This document shows, piece by piece, positions 13,956 through 27,291 of a DNA stretch of 64,000 nt (positions are counted from its first letter, which is position 1; each line of letters begins with the position of its first letter). The notes beneath the pieces were generated by a model. That model was not told the origin of the DNA. It saw nothing but the letters and a program-made list of their open reading frames with translations, and made no database searches. The position numbers were made by a program, and so were the translations under genes. This DNA comes from Crossaster papposus (lineage: Eukaryota > Echinodermata > Asteroidea > Velatida > Solasteridae), in assembly GCA_037893245.1 (NCBI GenBank), contig JBAIAA010000804.1:496001-560000 (forward strand), read 5' to 3'.

Positions 13956-14579
13956 GATAATTTTCTCGACTTATATCTTAGCTGCGAACCTCAACTTTGT
14001 TCGAGAATGAAGAGACACTCATCAGCTCGACATCTGAGACAAAATATTGCCAAATTTCCCACTAGAAAGAACCCAAACTGTTAGACTCATGCGTCAGGAC
14101 ACTGGCGGCATAGGCCTATGCGGAAATACACGTGCACATACATAGACAGAAGAAAACATGGCTTCGAATGAGGATAATTTTCTCGACTTATATCTTAGCT
14201 GCGAACCTCAACTTTGTTCGAGAATGAAGAGACACTCACCAGCTCGACATCTGAGACAAATTATTGCCAGATTTTCCACTAGAAAGAACTCAAACTGTGA
14301 GACTCATGCGTCAGGTCACTGGCGGCATAGGCCTATGCGGAAATACACGTGCACATACATACACAGAAGAAAACATGGCTTCGAATGAGGATAATTTTCT
14401 CGACTTATATCTTAGCTGCGAACCTCAACGTTGTTCGAGAATGAAGAGACACTCACCAGCTCGACATCTGAGACAAAATATTGCCAGATTTTCCACTAGA
14501 AAGAACTCAAACTGTTCGACTCATGCGTCAGGTCACTGGCGGCATAGGCCTATGCGGAAATACACGTGCACATACATAG

Positions 14580-17500
14580 ACAGAAGAAAACATGGCTTCG
14601 AATGCGGATAATTTTCTCGACTTATATCTTAGCTGCGAACCTCAACTTTGTTCGAGAATGAAGAGACACTCACCAGCTCGACATCTGAGACAAATTATTG
14701 CCAGATTTTCCACTAGAAAGAACTCAAACTGTTCGACTCATGCGTCAGGTCACTGGCGGCATAGGCCTATGCGGAAATACACGTGCACATACATACACAG
14801 AAGAAAACATGGCTTCGAATGAGGATAATTTTCTCGACTTATATCTTAGTGGCGAACCTCAACTTTGTTCGAGAATGAAGAGACACTCACCAGCTCGATA
14901 TCTGAGACAAAATATTGCCAGATTTTCCACTAGAAAGAACTCAAACTGTGAGACTCATGCGTCAGGACACTGGCGGCATAGGCCTATGCGGAAATACACG
15001 TGCACATACATACACAGAAGAAAACATGGCTTCGAATGAGGATAATTTTCTCGACTTATATCTTAGTGGCGAACCTCAACGTTGTTCGAGAATGAAGAGA
15101 CACTCACCAGCTCGACATCTGAGACAAATTATTGCCAGATTTTCCACTAGAAAGAACTCAAACTGTGAGACTCATGCGTCAGGTCACTGGCGGCATAGGC
15201 CTATGCGGAAATACACGTGCACATACATACACAGAAGAAAACATGGCTTCGAATGAGGATAATTTTCTCGACTTATATCTTAGCTGCGAACCTCAACGTT
15301 GTTCGAGAATGAAGAGACACTCACCAGCTAGACATCTGAGACAAAATATTGCCAGATTTTCCACTAGAAAGAACTCAAACTGTTCGACTCATGCGTCAGG
15401 TCACTGGCGGCATAGGCCTATGCGGAAATACACGTGCACATACATACACAGAAGAAAACATGGCTTCGAATGAGGATAATTTTCTCGACTTATATCTTAG
15501 TTGCGAACCTCAACTTTGTTGGAGAATGAAGAGACACTCACCAGCTCGACATCTGAGACAAAATATTGCCAGATTTTCCACTAGAAAGAACTCAAACTGT
15601 GAGACTCATGCGTCAGGACACTGGCGGCATAGGCCTATGCGGAAATACACGTGCACATACATACACAGAAGAAAACATGGCTTCGAATGAGGATAATTTT
15701 CTCGACTTATATCCTAGCTGCGAACCTCAACTTTGTTCGAGAATGAAGAGACACTCACAAGCTCGACATCTGAGACAAAATATTGCCAAATTTCCCACTA
15801 GAAAGAACCCAAACTGTTCGACTCATGTGCCAGGACACTGGCGGCATAGGCCTATGCGGAAATACACGTACACATACATACACAGAAGAAAACATGGCTT
15901 CGAATGAGGATAATTTTCTCGACTTATATCTTAGTGGCGAACCTCAACGTTGTTCGAGAATGAAGAGACACTCACCAGCTCGACATCTGAGCCAAAGTAT
16001 TGCCAAATTAACAAAAACAGGGCTGCGAATGAGGATAATTTTCTCGACTTATATCTTAGCTGCGAACCTCAACTTTGTTCGAGAATGAAGAGACACTCAT
16101 CAGCTCGACATCTGAGACAAAATATTGCCAAATTTCCCACTAGAAAGAACCCAAACTGTTAGACTCATGCGTCAGGACACTGGCGGCATAGGCCTATGCG
16201 GAAATACACGTGCACATACATAGACAGAAGAAAACATGGCTTCGAATGAGGATAATTTTCTCGACTTATATCTTAGCTGCGAACCTCAACTTTGTTCGAG
16301 AATGAAGAGACACTCACCAGCTCGACATCTGAGACAAATTATTGCCAGATTTTCCACTAGAAAGAACTCAAACTGTGAGACTCATGCGTCAGGTCACTGG
16401 CGGCATAGGCCTATGCGGAAATACACGTGCACATACATACACAGAAGAAAACATGGCTTCGAATGAGGATAATTTTCTCGACTTATATCTTAGCTGCGAA
16501 CCTCAACGTTGTTCGAGAATGAAGAGACACTCACCAGCTCGACATCTGAGACAAAATATTGCCAGATTTTCCACTAGAAAGAACTCAAACTGTTTGACTC
16601 ATGCGTCAGGTCACTGGCGGCATAGGCCTATGCGGAAATACACGTGCACATACATACACACAAGAAAACATGGCTTCGAATGAGGATAATTTTCTCGACT
16701 TATATCTTAGCTGCGAACCTCAACGTTGTTCGAGAATGAAGAGACACTCACCAGCTCGACATCTGAGACAAAATATTGCCAGATTTTCCACTAGAAAGAA
16801 CTCAAACTGTTTGACTCATGCGTCAGGTCACTGGCGGCATAGGCCTATGCGGAAATACACGTGCACATACATAGACAGAAGAAAACATGGCTTCGAATGC
16901 GGATAATTTTCTCGACTTATATCTTAGCTGCGAACCTCAACTTTGTTCGAGAATGAAGAGACACTCACCAGCTCGACATCTGAGACAAATTATTGCCAGA
17001 TTTTCCACTAGAAAGAACTCAAACTGTTCGACTCATGCGTCAGGTCACTGGCGGCATAGGCCTATGCGGAAATACACGTGCACATACATACACAGAAGAA
17101 AACATGGCTTCGAATGAGGATAATTTTCTCGACTTATATCTTAGTGGCGAACCTCAACTTTGTTCGAGAATGAAGAGACACTCACCAGCTCGATATCTGA
17201 GACAAAATATTGCCAGATTTTCCACTAGAAAGAACTCAAACTGTGAGACTCATGCGTCAGGACACTGGCGGCATAGGCCTATGCGAAAATACACGTGCAC
17301 ATACATACACAGAAGAAAACATGGCTTCGAATGAGGATAATTTTCTCGACTTATATCTTAGTGGCGAACCTCAACGTTGTTCGTGAATGAAGAGACACTC
17401 ACCAGCTCGACATCTGAGACAAATTATTGCCAGATTTTCCACTAGAAAGAACTCAAACTGTGAGACTCATGCGTCAGGTCACTGGCGGCATAGGCCTATG

Positions 17501-18195
17501 CGGAAATACACGTGCACATACATACACACAAGAAAACATGGCTTCGAATGAGGATAATTTTCTCGACTTATATCTTAGCTGCGAACCTCAACGTTGTTCG
17601 AGAATGAAGAGACACTCACCAGCTCGACATCTGAGACAAAATATTGCCAGATTTTCCACTAGAAAGAACTCAAACTGTTCGACTCATGCGTCAGGTCACT
17701 GGCGGCATAGGCCTATGCGGAAATACACGTGCACATACATACACAGAAGAAAACATGGCTTCGAATGAGGATAATTTTCTCGACTTATATCTTAGTTGCG
17801 AACCTCAACTTTGTTGGAGAATGAAGAGACACTCACCAGCTCGACATCTGAGACAAAATATTGCCAGATTTTCCACTAGAAAGAACTCAAACTGTGAGAC
17901 TCATGCGTCAGGACACTGGCGGCATAGGCCTATGCGGAAATACACGTGCACATACATACACAGAAGAAAACATGGCTTCGAATGAGGATAATTTTCTCGA
18001 CTTATATCCTAGCTGCGAACCTCAACTTTGTTCGAGAAGGAAGAGACACTCACAAGCTCGACATCTGAGACAAAATATTGCCAAATTTCCCACTAGAAAA
18101 AACCCAAACTGTTCGACTCATGTGTCAGGACACTGGCGGCATAGGCCTATGCGGAAATACACGTGCACATACATACACAGAAGAAAACATGGCTT
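14580..18195 (+). repeat. 2295-bp higher-order repeat, two copies
   Basis: Units from about 14580-15900 recur at about 16875-18195, an offset of 2295 bp (ten long plus one short unit). Shared rare markers are CATAGACAG followed by GAATGCGGATAAT (14592 and 16887), GCTCGATATCTG (about 14893 and 17188) and ATATCCTAGC (about 15710 and 18005). Copy 2 has private changes, including TTCGTGAATG near 17383, which puts a stop in the otherwise open frame, and ACACAAGAAAAC near 17527. GAATGCGGATAAT recurs once more 2295 bp on, at 19182. Confidence 0.8.
15909..16033 (+). repeat. 125-bp short monomer 5, recombinant start
   Basis: Unlike most short units it follows GAATGAG, and its first third has the GTGGCGAACC variant. 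The left part therefore matches a different long subfamily, with the short signature joined after it: a probable crossover product within the first 80 bases. Confidence 0.92.
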
Positions 18196-18637
18196 CGAAT
18201 GAGGATAATTTTCTCGACTTATATCTTAGTGGCGAACCTCAACGTTGTTCGAGAATGAAGAGACACTCACCAGCTCGACATCTGAGACAAAATATTGCCA
18301 GATTTTCCACTAGAAAGAACTCAAACTGTGAGACTCATGCGTCAGGACACTGGCGGCATAGGCCTATGCGGAAATACACGTGCACATACATACACAGAAG
18401 AAAACATGGCTTCGAATGAGGATAATTTTCTCGACTTATATCTTAGTTGCAAACCTCAACTTTGTTCGAGAATGAAGAGACACTTACCAGCTCGACATCT
18501 GAGACAAAATATTGCCAGATTTTCCACTAGAAAGAACTCAAACTGTGAGACTCATGCGTCAGGACACTGGCGGCATAGGCCTATGCGGAAATACACGTGC
18601 ACATACATACACAGAAGAAAACATGGCTTCGAATGAC

Positions 18638-18762
18638 GATAATTTTCTCGACTTATATCTTAGCTGCGAACCTCAACGTTGCTCGAGAATGAAGAGACAC
18701 TCACCAGCTCGACATCTGAGCCAAAGTATTGCCAAATTAACAAAAACAGGGCTGCGAATGAG
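18638..18762 (+). repeat. 125-bp short monomer 6
   Basis: It is marked by GTTGCTCGAG (GCTCG for GTTCG at about 18680). The same private base recurs in short units 7 and 11, which places all three in one duplicated lineage. Confidence 0.95.
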
Positions 18763-19123
18763 GATAATTTTCTCGACTTATATCTTAGCTGCGAACCTCA
18801 ACTTTGTTCGAGAATGAAGAGACACTCACCAGCTCGACATCTGAGACAAATTATTGCCAGATTTTCCACTAGAAAGAACTCAAACTGTGAGACTCATGCG
18901 TCAGGTCACTGGCGGCATAGGCCTATGCGGAAATACACGTGCACATACATACACAGAAGAAAACATGGCTTCGAATGAGGATAATTTTCTCGACTTATAT
19001 CTTAGCTGCGAACCTCAACGTTGTTCGAGAATGAAGAGACACTCACCAGCTCGACATCTGAGACAAAATATTGCCAGATTTTCCACTAGAAAGAACTCAA
19101 ACTGTTCGACTCATGCGTCAGGT

Positions 19124-22100
19124 CACTGGCGGCATAGGCCTATGCGGAAATACACGTGCACATACATAGACAGAAGAAAACATGGCTTCGAATGCGGATA
19201 ATTTTCTCGACTTATATCTTAGCTGCGAATCTCAACTTTGTTCGAGAATGAAGAGACACTCACCAGCTCGACATCTGAGACAAATTATTGCCAGATTTTC
19301 CACTAGAAAGAACTCAAACTGTTCGACTCATGCGTCAGGTCACTGGCAGGATAGGCCTATGCGGAAATACACGTGCACATACATACACAGAAGAAAACAT
19401 GGCTTCGAATGAGGATAATTTTCTCGACTTATATCTTAGCTGCGAACCTCAACTTTGTTCGAGAATGAAGAGACACTCACCAGCTCAACATCTGAGACAA
19501 AATATTGCCAGATTTTCCACTAGAAAGAACTCAAACTGTTCGACTCATGCGTCAGGTCACTGGCGGCATAGGCCTATGCGGAAATACACGTGCACATACA
19601 TACACAGAAGAAAACATGGCTTCGAATGAGGATAATTTTCTCGACTTATATCTTAGCTGCGAACCTCAACTTTGTTCGAGAATGAAGGGACACTCACCAG
19701 CTCAACATCTGAGACAAAATATTGCAAAATTTCCCACTGGAAAGAACCCAAACTGTTCGACTCATGCGTCAGGACACTGGCGGCATGGGCATATGCGGAA
19801 ATACACGTGCACATACATACACAAAAGAAAACATGGCTTCAAATGAGGATAATTTTCTTGACTTATATCTTAGTGGCGAACCTCAACTTTGTTCGAGAAT
19901 GAAGAGACACTCACCAGCTCGACATCTGAGACAAATTATTGCCAGATTTTCCACTAGAAAGAACTCAAACTGTTCGACTCATGCGTCAGGTCACTGGCAG
20001 GATAGGCCTATGCGGAAATACACGTGCACATACATACACAGAAGAAAACATGGCTTCGAATGAGGATAATTTTCTCGACTTATATCTTAGCTGCGAACCT
20101 CAACTTTGTTCGAGAATGAAGAGACACTCACCAGCTCAACATCTGAGACAAAATATTGCCAGATTTTCCACTAGAAAGAACTCAAACTGTTCGACTCATG
20201 CGTCAGGTCACTGGCGGCATAGGCCTATGCGGAAATACACGTGCACATACATACACAGAAGAAAACATGGCTTCGAATGAGGATAATTTTCTCGACTTAT
20301 ATCTTAGCTGCGAACCTCAACTTTGTTCGAGAATGAAGGGACACTCACCAGCTCAACATCTGAGACAAAATATTGCAAAATTTCCCACTGGAAAGAACCC
20401 AAACTGTTCGACTCATGCGTCAGGACACTGGCGGCATGGGCATATGCGGAAATACACGTGCACATACATACACAAAAGAAAACATGGCTTCAAATGAGGA
20501 TAATTTTCTTGACTTATATCTTAGTGGCGAACCTCAACTTTGTTCGAGAATGAAGAGACACTCACCAGCTCGACATCTGAGACAAATTATTGCCAGATTT
20601 TCCACTAGAAAGAACTCAAACTGTTCGACTCATGCGTCAGGTCACTGGCGGCATAGGCCTATGCGGAAATACACGTGCACATACATACACAGAAGAAAAC
20701 ATGGCTTCGAATGAGGATAATTTTCTCGACTTATATCTTAGTTGCGAACCTCAACTTTGTTGGAGAATGAAGAGACACTCACCAGCTCGACATCTGAGAC
20801 AAAATATTGCCAGATTTTCCACTAGAAAGAACTCAAACTGTGAGACTCATGCGTCAGGACACTGGCGGCATAGGCCTATGCGGAAATACACGTGCACATA
20901 CATAGACAGAAGAAAACATGGCTTCGAATGCGGATAATTTTCTCGACTTATATCTTAGCTGCGAATCTCAACTTTGTTCGAGAATGAAGAGACACTCACC
21001 AGCTCGACATCTGAGACAAATTATTGCCAGATTTTCCACTAGAAAGAACTCAAACTGTTCGACTCATGCGTCAGGTCACTGGCAGGATAGGCCTATGCGG
21101 AAATACACGTGCACATACATACACAGAAGAAAACATGGCTTCGAATGAGGATAATTTTCTCGACTTATATCTTAGCTGCGAACCTCAACTTTGTTCGAGA
21201 ATGAAGAGACACTCACCAGCTCAACATCTGAGACAAAATATTGCCAGATTTTCCACTAGAAAGAACTCAAACTGTTCGACTCATGCGTCAGGTCACTGGC
21301 GGCATAGGCCTATGCGGAAATACACGTGCACATACATACACAGAAGAAAACATGGCTTCGAATGAGGATAATTTTCTCGACTTATATCTTAGCTGCGAAC
21401 CTCAACTTTGTTCGAGAATGAAGGGACACTCACCAGCTCAACATCTGAGACAAAATATTGCAAAATTTCCCACTGGAAAGAACCCAAACTGTTCGACTCA
21501 TGCGTCAGGACACTGGCGGCATGGGCATATGCGGAAATACACGTGCACATACATACACAAAAGAAAACATGGCTTCAAATGAGGATAATTTTCTTGACTT
21601 ATATCTTAGTGGCGAACCTCAACTTTGTTCGAGAATGAAGAGACACTCACCAGCTCGACATCTGAGACAAATTATTGCCAGATTTTCCACTAGAAAGAAC
21701 TCAAACTGTTCGACTCATGCGTCAGGTCACTGGCAGGATAGGCCTATGCGGAAATACACGTGCACATACATACACAGAAGAAAACATGGCTTCGAATGAG
21801 GATAATTTTCTCGACTTATATCTTAGCTGCGAACCTCAACTTTGTTCGAGAATGAAGAGACACTCACCAGCTCAACATCTGAGACAAAATATTGCCAGAT
21901 TTTCCACTAGAAAGAACTCAAACTGTTCGACTCATGCGTCAGGTCACTGGCGGCATAGGCCTATGCGGAAATACACGTGCACATACATACACAGAAGAAA
22001 ACATGGCTTCGAATGAGGATAATTTTCTCGACTTATATCTTAGCTGCGAACCTCAACTTTGTTCGAGAATGAAGGGACACTCACCAGCTCAACATCTGAG

Positions 22101-22640
22101 ACAAAATATTGCAAAATTTCCCACTGGAAAGAACCCAAACTGTTCGACTCATGCGTCAGGACACTGGCGGCATGGGCATATGCGGAAATACACGTGCACA
22201 TACATACACAAAAGAAAACATGGCTTCAAATGAGGATAATTTTCTTGACTTATATCTTAGTGGCGAACCTCAACTTTGTTCGAGAATGAAGAGACACTCA
22301 CCAGCTCGACATCTGAGACAAATTATTGCCAGATTTTCCACTAGAAAGAACTCAAACTGTTCGACTCATGCGTCAGGTCACTGGCGGCATAGGCCTATGC
22401 GGAAATACACGTGCACATACATACACAGAAGAAAACATGGCTTCGAATGAGGATAATTTTCTCGACTTATATCTTAGTTGCGAACCTCAACTTTGTTGGA
22501 GAATGAAGAGACACTCACCAGCTCGACATCTGAGACAAAATATTGCCAGATTTTCCACTAGAAAGAACTCAAACTGTGAGACTCATGCGTCAGGACACTG
22601 GCGGCATAGGCCTATGCGGAAATACACGTGCACATACATA
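19124..22640 (+). repeat. 1736-bp (8-unit) tandem duplication with nested 651-bp repeat
   Basis: Bases 19124-20904 match 20860-22640 with no difference seen. The offset is 1736 bp (8 x 217), and the match is longer than the offset, so this is a complete tandem duplication. Each copy holds two rounds of a three-unit (651-bp) repeat: a GGCAGGATAGG unit, a GCTCAACAT unit, and a GGGACAC / CCCACTGGAAAG unit that leads into CATGGGCATATG and CACAAAAGAAAAC. The 651-bp duplication must be older than the 1736-bp one. Confidence 0.9.
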
Positions 22641-23319
22641 CACAGAAGAAAACATGGCTTCGAATGAGGATAATTTTCTCGACTTATATCCTAGCTGCGA
22701 ACCTCAACTTTGTTCGAGAATGAAGAGACACTCACAAGCTCGACATCTGAGACAAAATATTGCCAAATTTCCCACTAGAAAAAACCCAAACTGTTCGACT
22801 CATGTGTCAGGACACTGGCGGCATAGGCCTATGCGGAAATACACGTGCACATACATACACAGAAGAAAACATGGCTTCGAATGAGGATAATTTTCTCGAC
22901 TTATATCTTAGTGGCGAACCTCAACGTTGTTCGAGAATGAAGAGACACTCACCAGCTCGACATCTGAGACAAAATATTGCCAGATTTTCCACTAGAAAGA
23001 ACTCAAACTGTGAGACTCATGCGTCAGGACACTGGCGGCATAGGCCTATGCGGAAATACACGTGCACATACATACACAGAAGAAAACATGGCTTCGAATG
23101 AGGATAATTTTCTCGACTTATATCTCAGTTGCAAACCTCAACTTTGTTCGAGAATGAAGAGACACTCACCAGCTCGACATCTGAGACAAAATATTGCCAG
23201 ATTTTCCACTAGAAAGAACTCAAACTGTGAGACTCATGCGTCAGGACACTGGCGGCATAGGCCTATGCGGAAATACACGTGCACATACATACACAGAAGA
23301 AAACATGGCTTCGAATGAC

Positions 23320-23444
23320 GATAATTTTCTCGACTTATATCTTAGCTGCGAACCTCAACGTTGCTCGAGAATGAAGAGACACTCACCAGCTCGACATCTG
23401 AGCCAAAGTATTGCCAAATTAACAAAAACAGGGCTGCGAATGAG
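23320..23444 (+). repeat. 125-bp short monomer 7
   Basis: It shares the GTTGCTCGAG marker with unit 6, exactly 4682 bp to the left. It is the first short unit inside copy 1 of the 5491-bp duplication. Confidence 0.95.
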
Positions 23445-25397
23445 GATAATTTTCTCGACTTATATCTTAGCTGCGAACCTCAACTTTGTTCGAGAATGAA
23501 GAGACACTCACCAGCTCGACATCTGAGACAAATTATTGCCAGATTTTCCACTAGAAAGAACTCAAACTGTGAGACTCATGCGTCAGGTCACTGGCGGCAT
23601 AGGCCTATGCGGAAATACACGTGCACATACATACACAGAAGAAAACATGGCTTCGAATGAGGATAATTTTCTCGACTTATATCTTAGCTGCGAACCTCAA
23701 CGTTGTTCGAGAATGAAGAGACACTCACCAGCTCGACATCTGAGACAAAATATTGCCAGATTTTCCACTAGAAAGAACTCAAACTGTTCGACTCATGCGT
23801 CAGGTCACTGGCGGCATAGGCCTATGCGGAAATACACGTGCACATACATAGACAGAAGAAAACATGGCTTCGAATGCGGATAATTTTCTCGACTTATATC
23901 TTAGCTGCGAATCTCAACTTTGTTCGAGAATGAAGAGACACTCACCAGCTCGACATCTGAGACAAATTATTGCCAGATTTTCCACTAGAAAGAACTCAAA
24001 CTGTTCGACTCATGCGTCAGGTCACTGGCAGGATAGGCCTATGCGGAAATACACGTGCACATACATACACAGAAGAAAACATGGCTTCGAATGAGGATAA
24101 TTTTCTCGACTTATATCTTAGCTGCGAACCTCAACTTTGTTCGAGAATGAAGAGACACTCACCAGCTCAACATCTGAGACAAAATATTGCCAGATTTTCC
24201 ACTAGAAAGAACTCAAACTGTTCGACTCATGCGTCAGGTCACTGGCGGCATAGGCCTATGCGGAAATACACGTGCACATACATACACAGAAGAAAACATG
24301 GCTTCGAATGAGGATAATTTTCTCGACTTATATCTTAGCTGCGAACCTCAACTTTGTTCGAGAATGAAGGGACACTCACCAGCTCAACATCTGAGACAAA
24401 ATATTGCAAAATTTCCCACTGGAAAGAACCCAAACTGTTCGACTCATGCGTCAGGACACTGGCGGCATGGGCATATGCGGAAATACACGTGCACATACAT
24501 ACACAAAAGAAAACATGGCTTCAAATGAGGATACTTTTCTTGACTTATATCTTAGTGGCGAACCTCAACTTTGTTCGAGAATGAAGAGACACTCACCAGC
24601 TCGACATCTGAGACAAATTATTGCCAGATTTTCCACTAGAAAGAACTCAAACTGTGAGACTCATGCGTCAGGACACTGGCGGCATAGGCCTATGCGGAAA
24701 TACACGTGCACATACATACACAGAAGAAAACATGGCTTCGAATGAGGATAATTTTCTCGACTTATATCTTAGTTGCAAACCTCAACTTTGTTAGAGAATG
24801 AAGAGACACTCACCAGCTCGACATCTGAGACAAAATATTGCCAGATTTTCCACTAGAAAGAACTCAAACTGTGAGACTCATGCGTCAGGACACTGGCGGC
24901 ATAGGCCTATGCGGAAATACACGTGCACATACATACACAGAAGAAAACATGGCTTCGAATGACGATAATTTGCTCGACTTATATCTTAGCTGCGAACCTC
25001 AACGTTGTTCGAGAATGAAGAGACACTCACCAGCTCGACATCTGAGACAAAATATTGCCAGATTTTCCACTAGAAAGAACTCAAACTGTGAGACTCATGC
25101 GTCAGGACACTGGCGGCATAGGCCTATGCGGAAATACACGTGCACATACATACACAGAAGAAAACATGGCTTCGAATGACGATAATTTGCTCGACTTATA
25201 TCTTAGCTGCGAACCTCAACGTTGTTCGAGAATGAAGAGACACTCACCAGCTCGACATCTGAGACAAAATATTGCCAGATTTTCCACTAGAAAGAACTCA
25301 AACTGTGAGACTCATGCGTCAGGACACTGGCGGCATAGGCCTATGCGGAAATACACGTGCACATACATACACAGAAGAAAACATGGCTTCGAATGAC

Positions 25398-25522
25398 GAT
25401 AATTTTCTCGACTTATATCTTAGCTGCGAACCTCAACGTTGTTCGAGAATGAAGAGACACTCACCAGCTCGACATCTGAGCCAAAGTATTGCCAAATTAA
25501 CAAAAACAGGGCTGCGAATGAG
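25398..25522 (+). repeat. 125-bp short monomer 8
   Basis: It follows a run of units with GATAATTTGCTCGAC. It is the left member of a close pair whose spacing is 559 bp (two long plus one short unit). Confidence 0.95.
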
Positions 25523-25956
25523 GATAATTTTCTCGACTTATATCTTAGCTGCGAACCTCAACTTTGTTCGAGAATGAAGAGACACTCATCAGCTCGACAT
25601 CTGAGACAAATTATTGCCAGATTTTCCACTAGAAAGAACCCAAACTGTTAGACTCATGCGTCAGGACACTGGCGGCATAGGCCTATGCGGAAATACACGT
25701 GCACATACATACACAGAAGAAAACATGGCTTCGAATGACGATAATTTGCTCGACTTATATCTTAGCTGCGAACCTCAACGTTGTTCGAGAATGAAGAGAC
25801 ACTCACCAGCTCGACATCTGAGACAAAATATTGCCAGATTTTCCACTAGAAAGAACTCAAACTGTGAGACTCATGCGTCAGGACACTGGCGGCATAGGCC
25901 TATGCGGAAATACACGTGCACATACATACACAGAAGAAAACATGGCTTCGAATGAC

Positions 25957-26081
25957 GATAATTTTCTCGACTTATATCTTAGCTGCGAACCTCAACGTTG
26001 TTCGAGAATGAAGAGACACTCACCAGCTCGACATCTGAGCCAAAGTATTGCCAAATTAACAAAAACAGGGCTGCGAATGAG
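25957..26081 (+). repeat. 125-bp short monomer 9
   Basis: It is the right member of the 559-bp pair with unit 8. The flanking long units match too, so a 559-bp segment was duplicated in tandem. Confidence 0.95.
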
Positions 26082-27166
26082 GATAATTTTCTCGACTTAT
26101 ATCTTAGCTGCGAACCTCAACTTTGTTCGAGAATGAAGAGACACTCATCAGCTCGACATCTGAGACAAATTATTGCCAGATTTTCCACTAGAAAGAACCC
26201 AAACTGTTAGACTCATGCGTCAGGACACTGGCGGCATAGGCCTATGCGGAAATACACGTGCACATACATAGACAGAAGAAAACATGGCTTCGAATGAGGA
26301 TAATTTTCTCGACTTATATCTTAGCTGCGAACCTCAACTTTGTTCGAGAATGAAGAGACACTCACCAGCTCGACATCTGAGACAAAATATTGCCAGATTT
26401 TCCACTAGAAAGAACTCAAACTGTGAGACTCATGCGTCAGGACACTGGCGGCATAGGCCTATGTGGAAATACACGTGCACATACATACACAGAAGAAAAC
26501 ATGGCTTCGAATGAGGATAATTTTCTCGACTTATATCTTAGTGGCGAACCTCAACTTTGTTCGAGAATGAAGAGACACTCACCAGCTCGACATCTGAGAC
26601 AAAATATTGCCAGATTTTCCACTAGAAAGAACTCAAACTGTGAGACTCATGCGTCAGGACACTGGCGGCATAGGCCTATGCGGAAATACACGTGCACATA
26701 CATACACAGAAGAAAACATGGCTTCGAATGAGGATAATTTTCTCGACTTATATCTTAGCTGCGAACCTCAATTTTGTTCGAGAATGAAGAGACACTCACC
26801 AGCTCGACATCTGAAACAAAATATTGCCCGATTTTCCACTAGAAAGAACTCAAACTGTTCGACTCATGCGTCAGGACACTGGCGGCATGGGCCTATGCGG
26901 AAATACACGTGCACATACATACACAAAAGAAAACATGGCTTCAAATGAGGATAATTTTCTTGACTTATATCTTAGTGGCGAACCTCAACTTTGTTCGAGA
27001 ATGAAGAGACACTCACCAGCTCGACATCTGAGACAAAATATTGCCAGATTTTCCACTAGAAAGAACTCAAACTGTGAGACTCATGCGTCAGGACACTGGC
27101 GGCATAGGCCTATGCGGAAATACACGTGCACATACATACACAGAAGAAAACATGGCTTCGAATGAC

Positions 27167-27291
27167 GATAATTTTCTCGACTTATATCTTAGCTGCGAAC
27201 CTCAACGTTGTTCGAGAATGAAGAGACACTCACCAGCTCGACATCTGAGCCAAAGTATTGCCAAATTAACAAAAACAGGGCTGCGAATGAG
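27167..27291 (+). repeat. 125-bp short monomer 10
   Basis: The next long unit has CAACGTTGTTCG, CTGAGGCAAAAT and ACTCGTGCG, a combination seen again only after unit 14 in the duplicate copy. Confidence 0.95.

Larger units (their letters stand above)
17642..24650 (+). repeat. Paired 2.3-kb segments 4682 bp apart
   Basis: Bases 17642 to about 19970 match 22324 to about 24650 at an offset of 4682 bp (21 long plus one short unit). I see four differences: GAAGGAAG against GAATGAAG near 18039, TATCTTAGTT against TATCTCAGTT at 23126, CACTTACC against CACTCACC near 18484, and GATAATTTT against GATACTTTT at 24534. The sequence between the two segments is largely the 1736-bp duplication. Confidence 0.85.
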
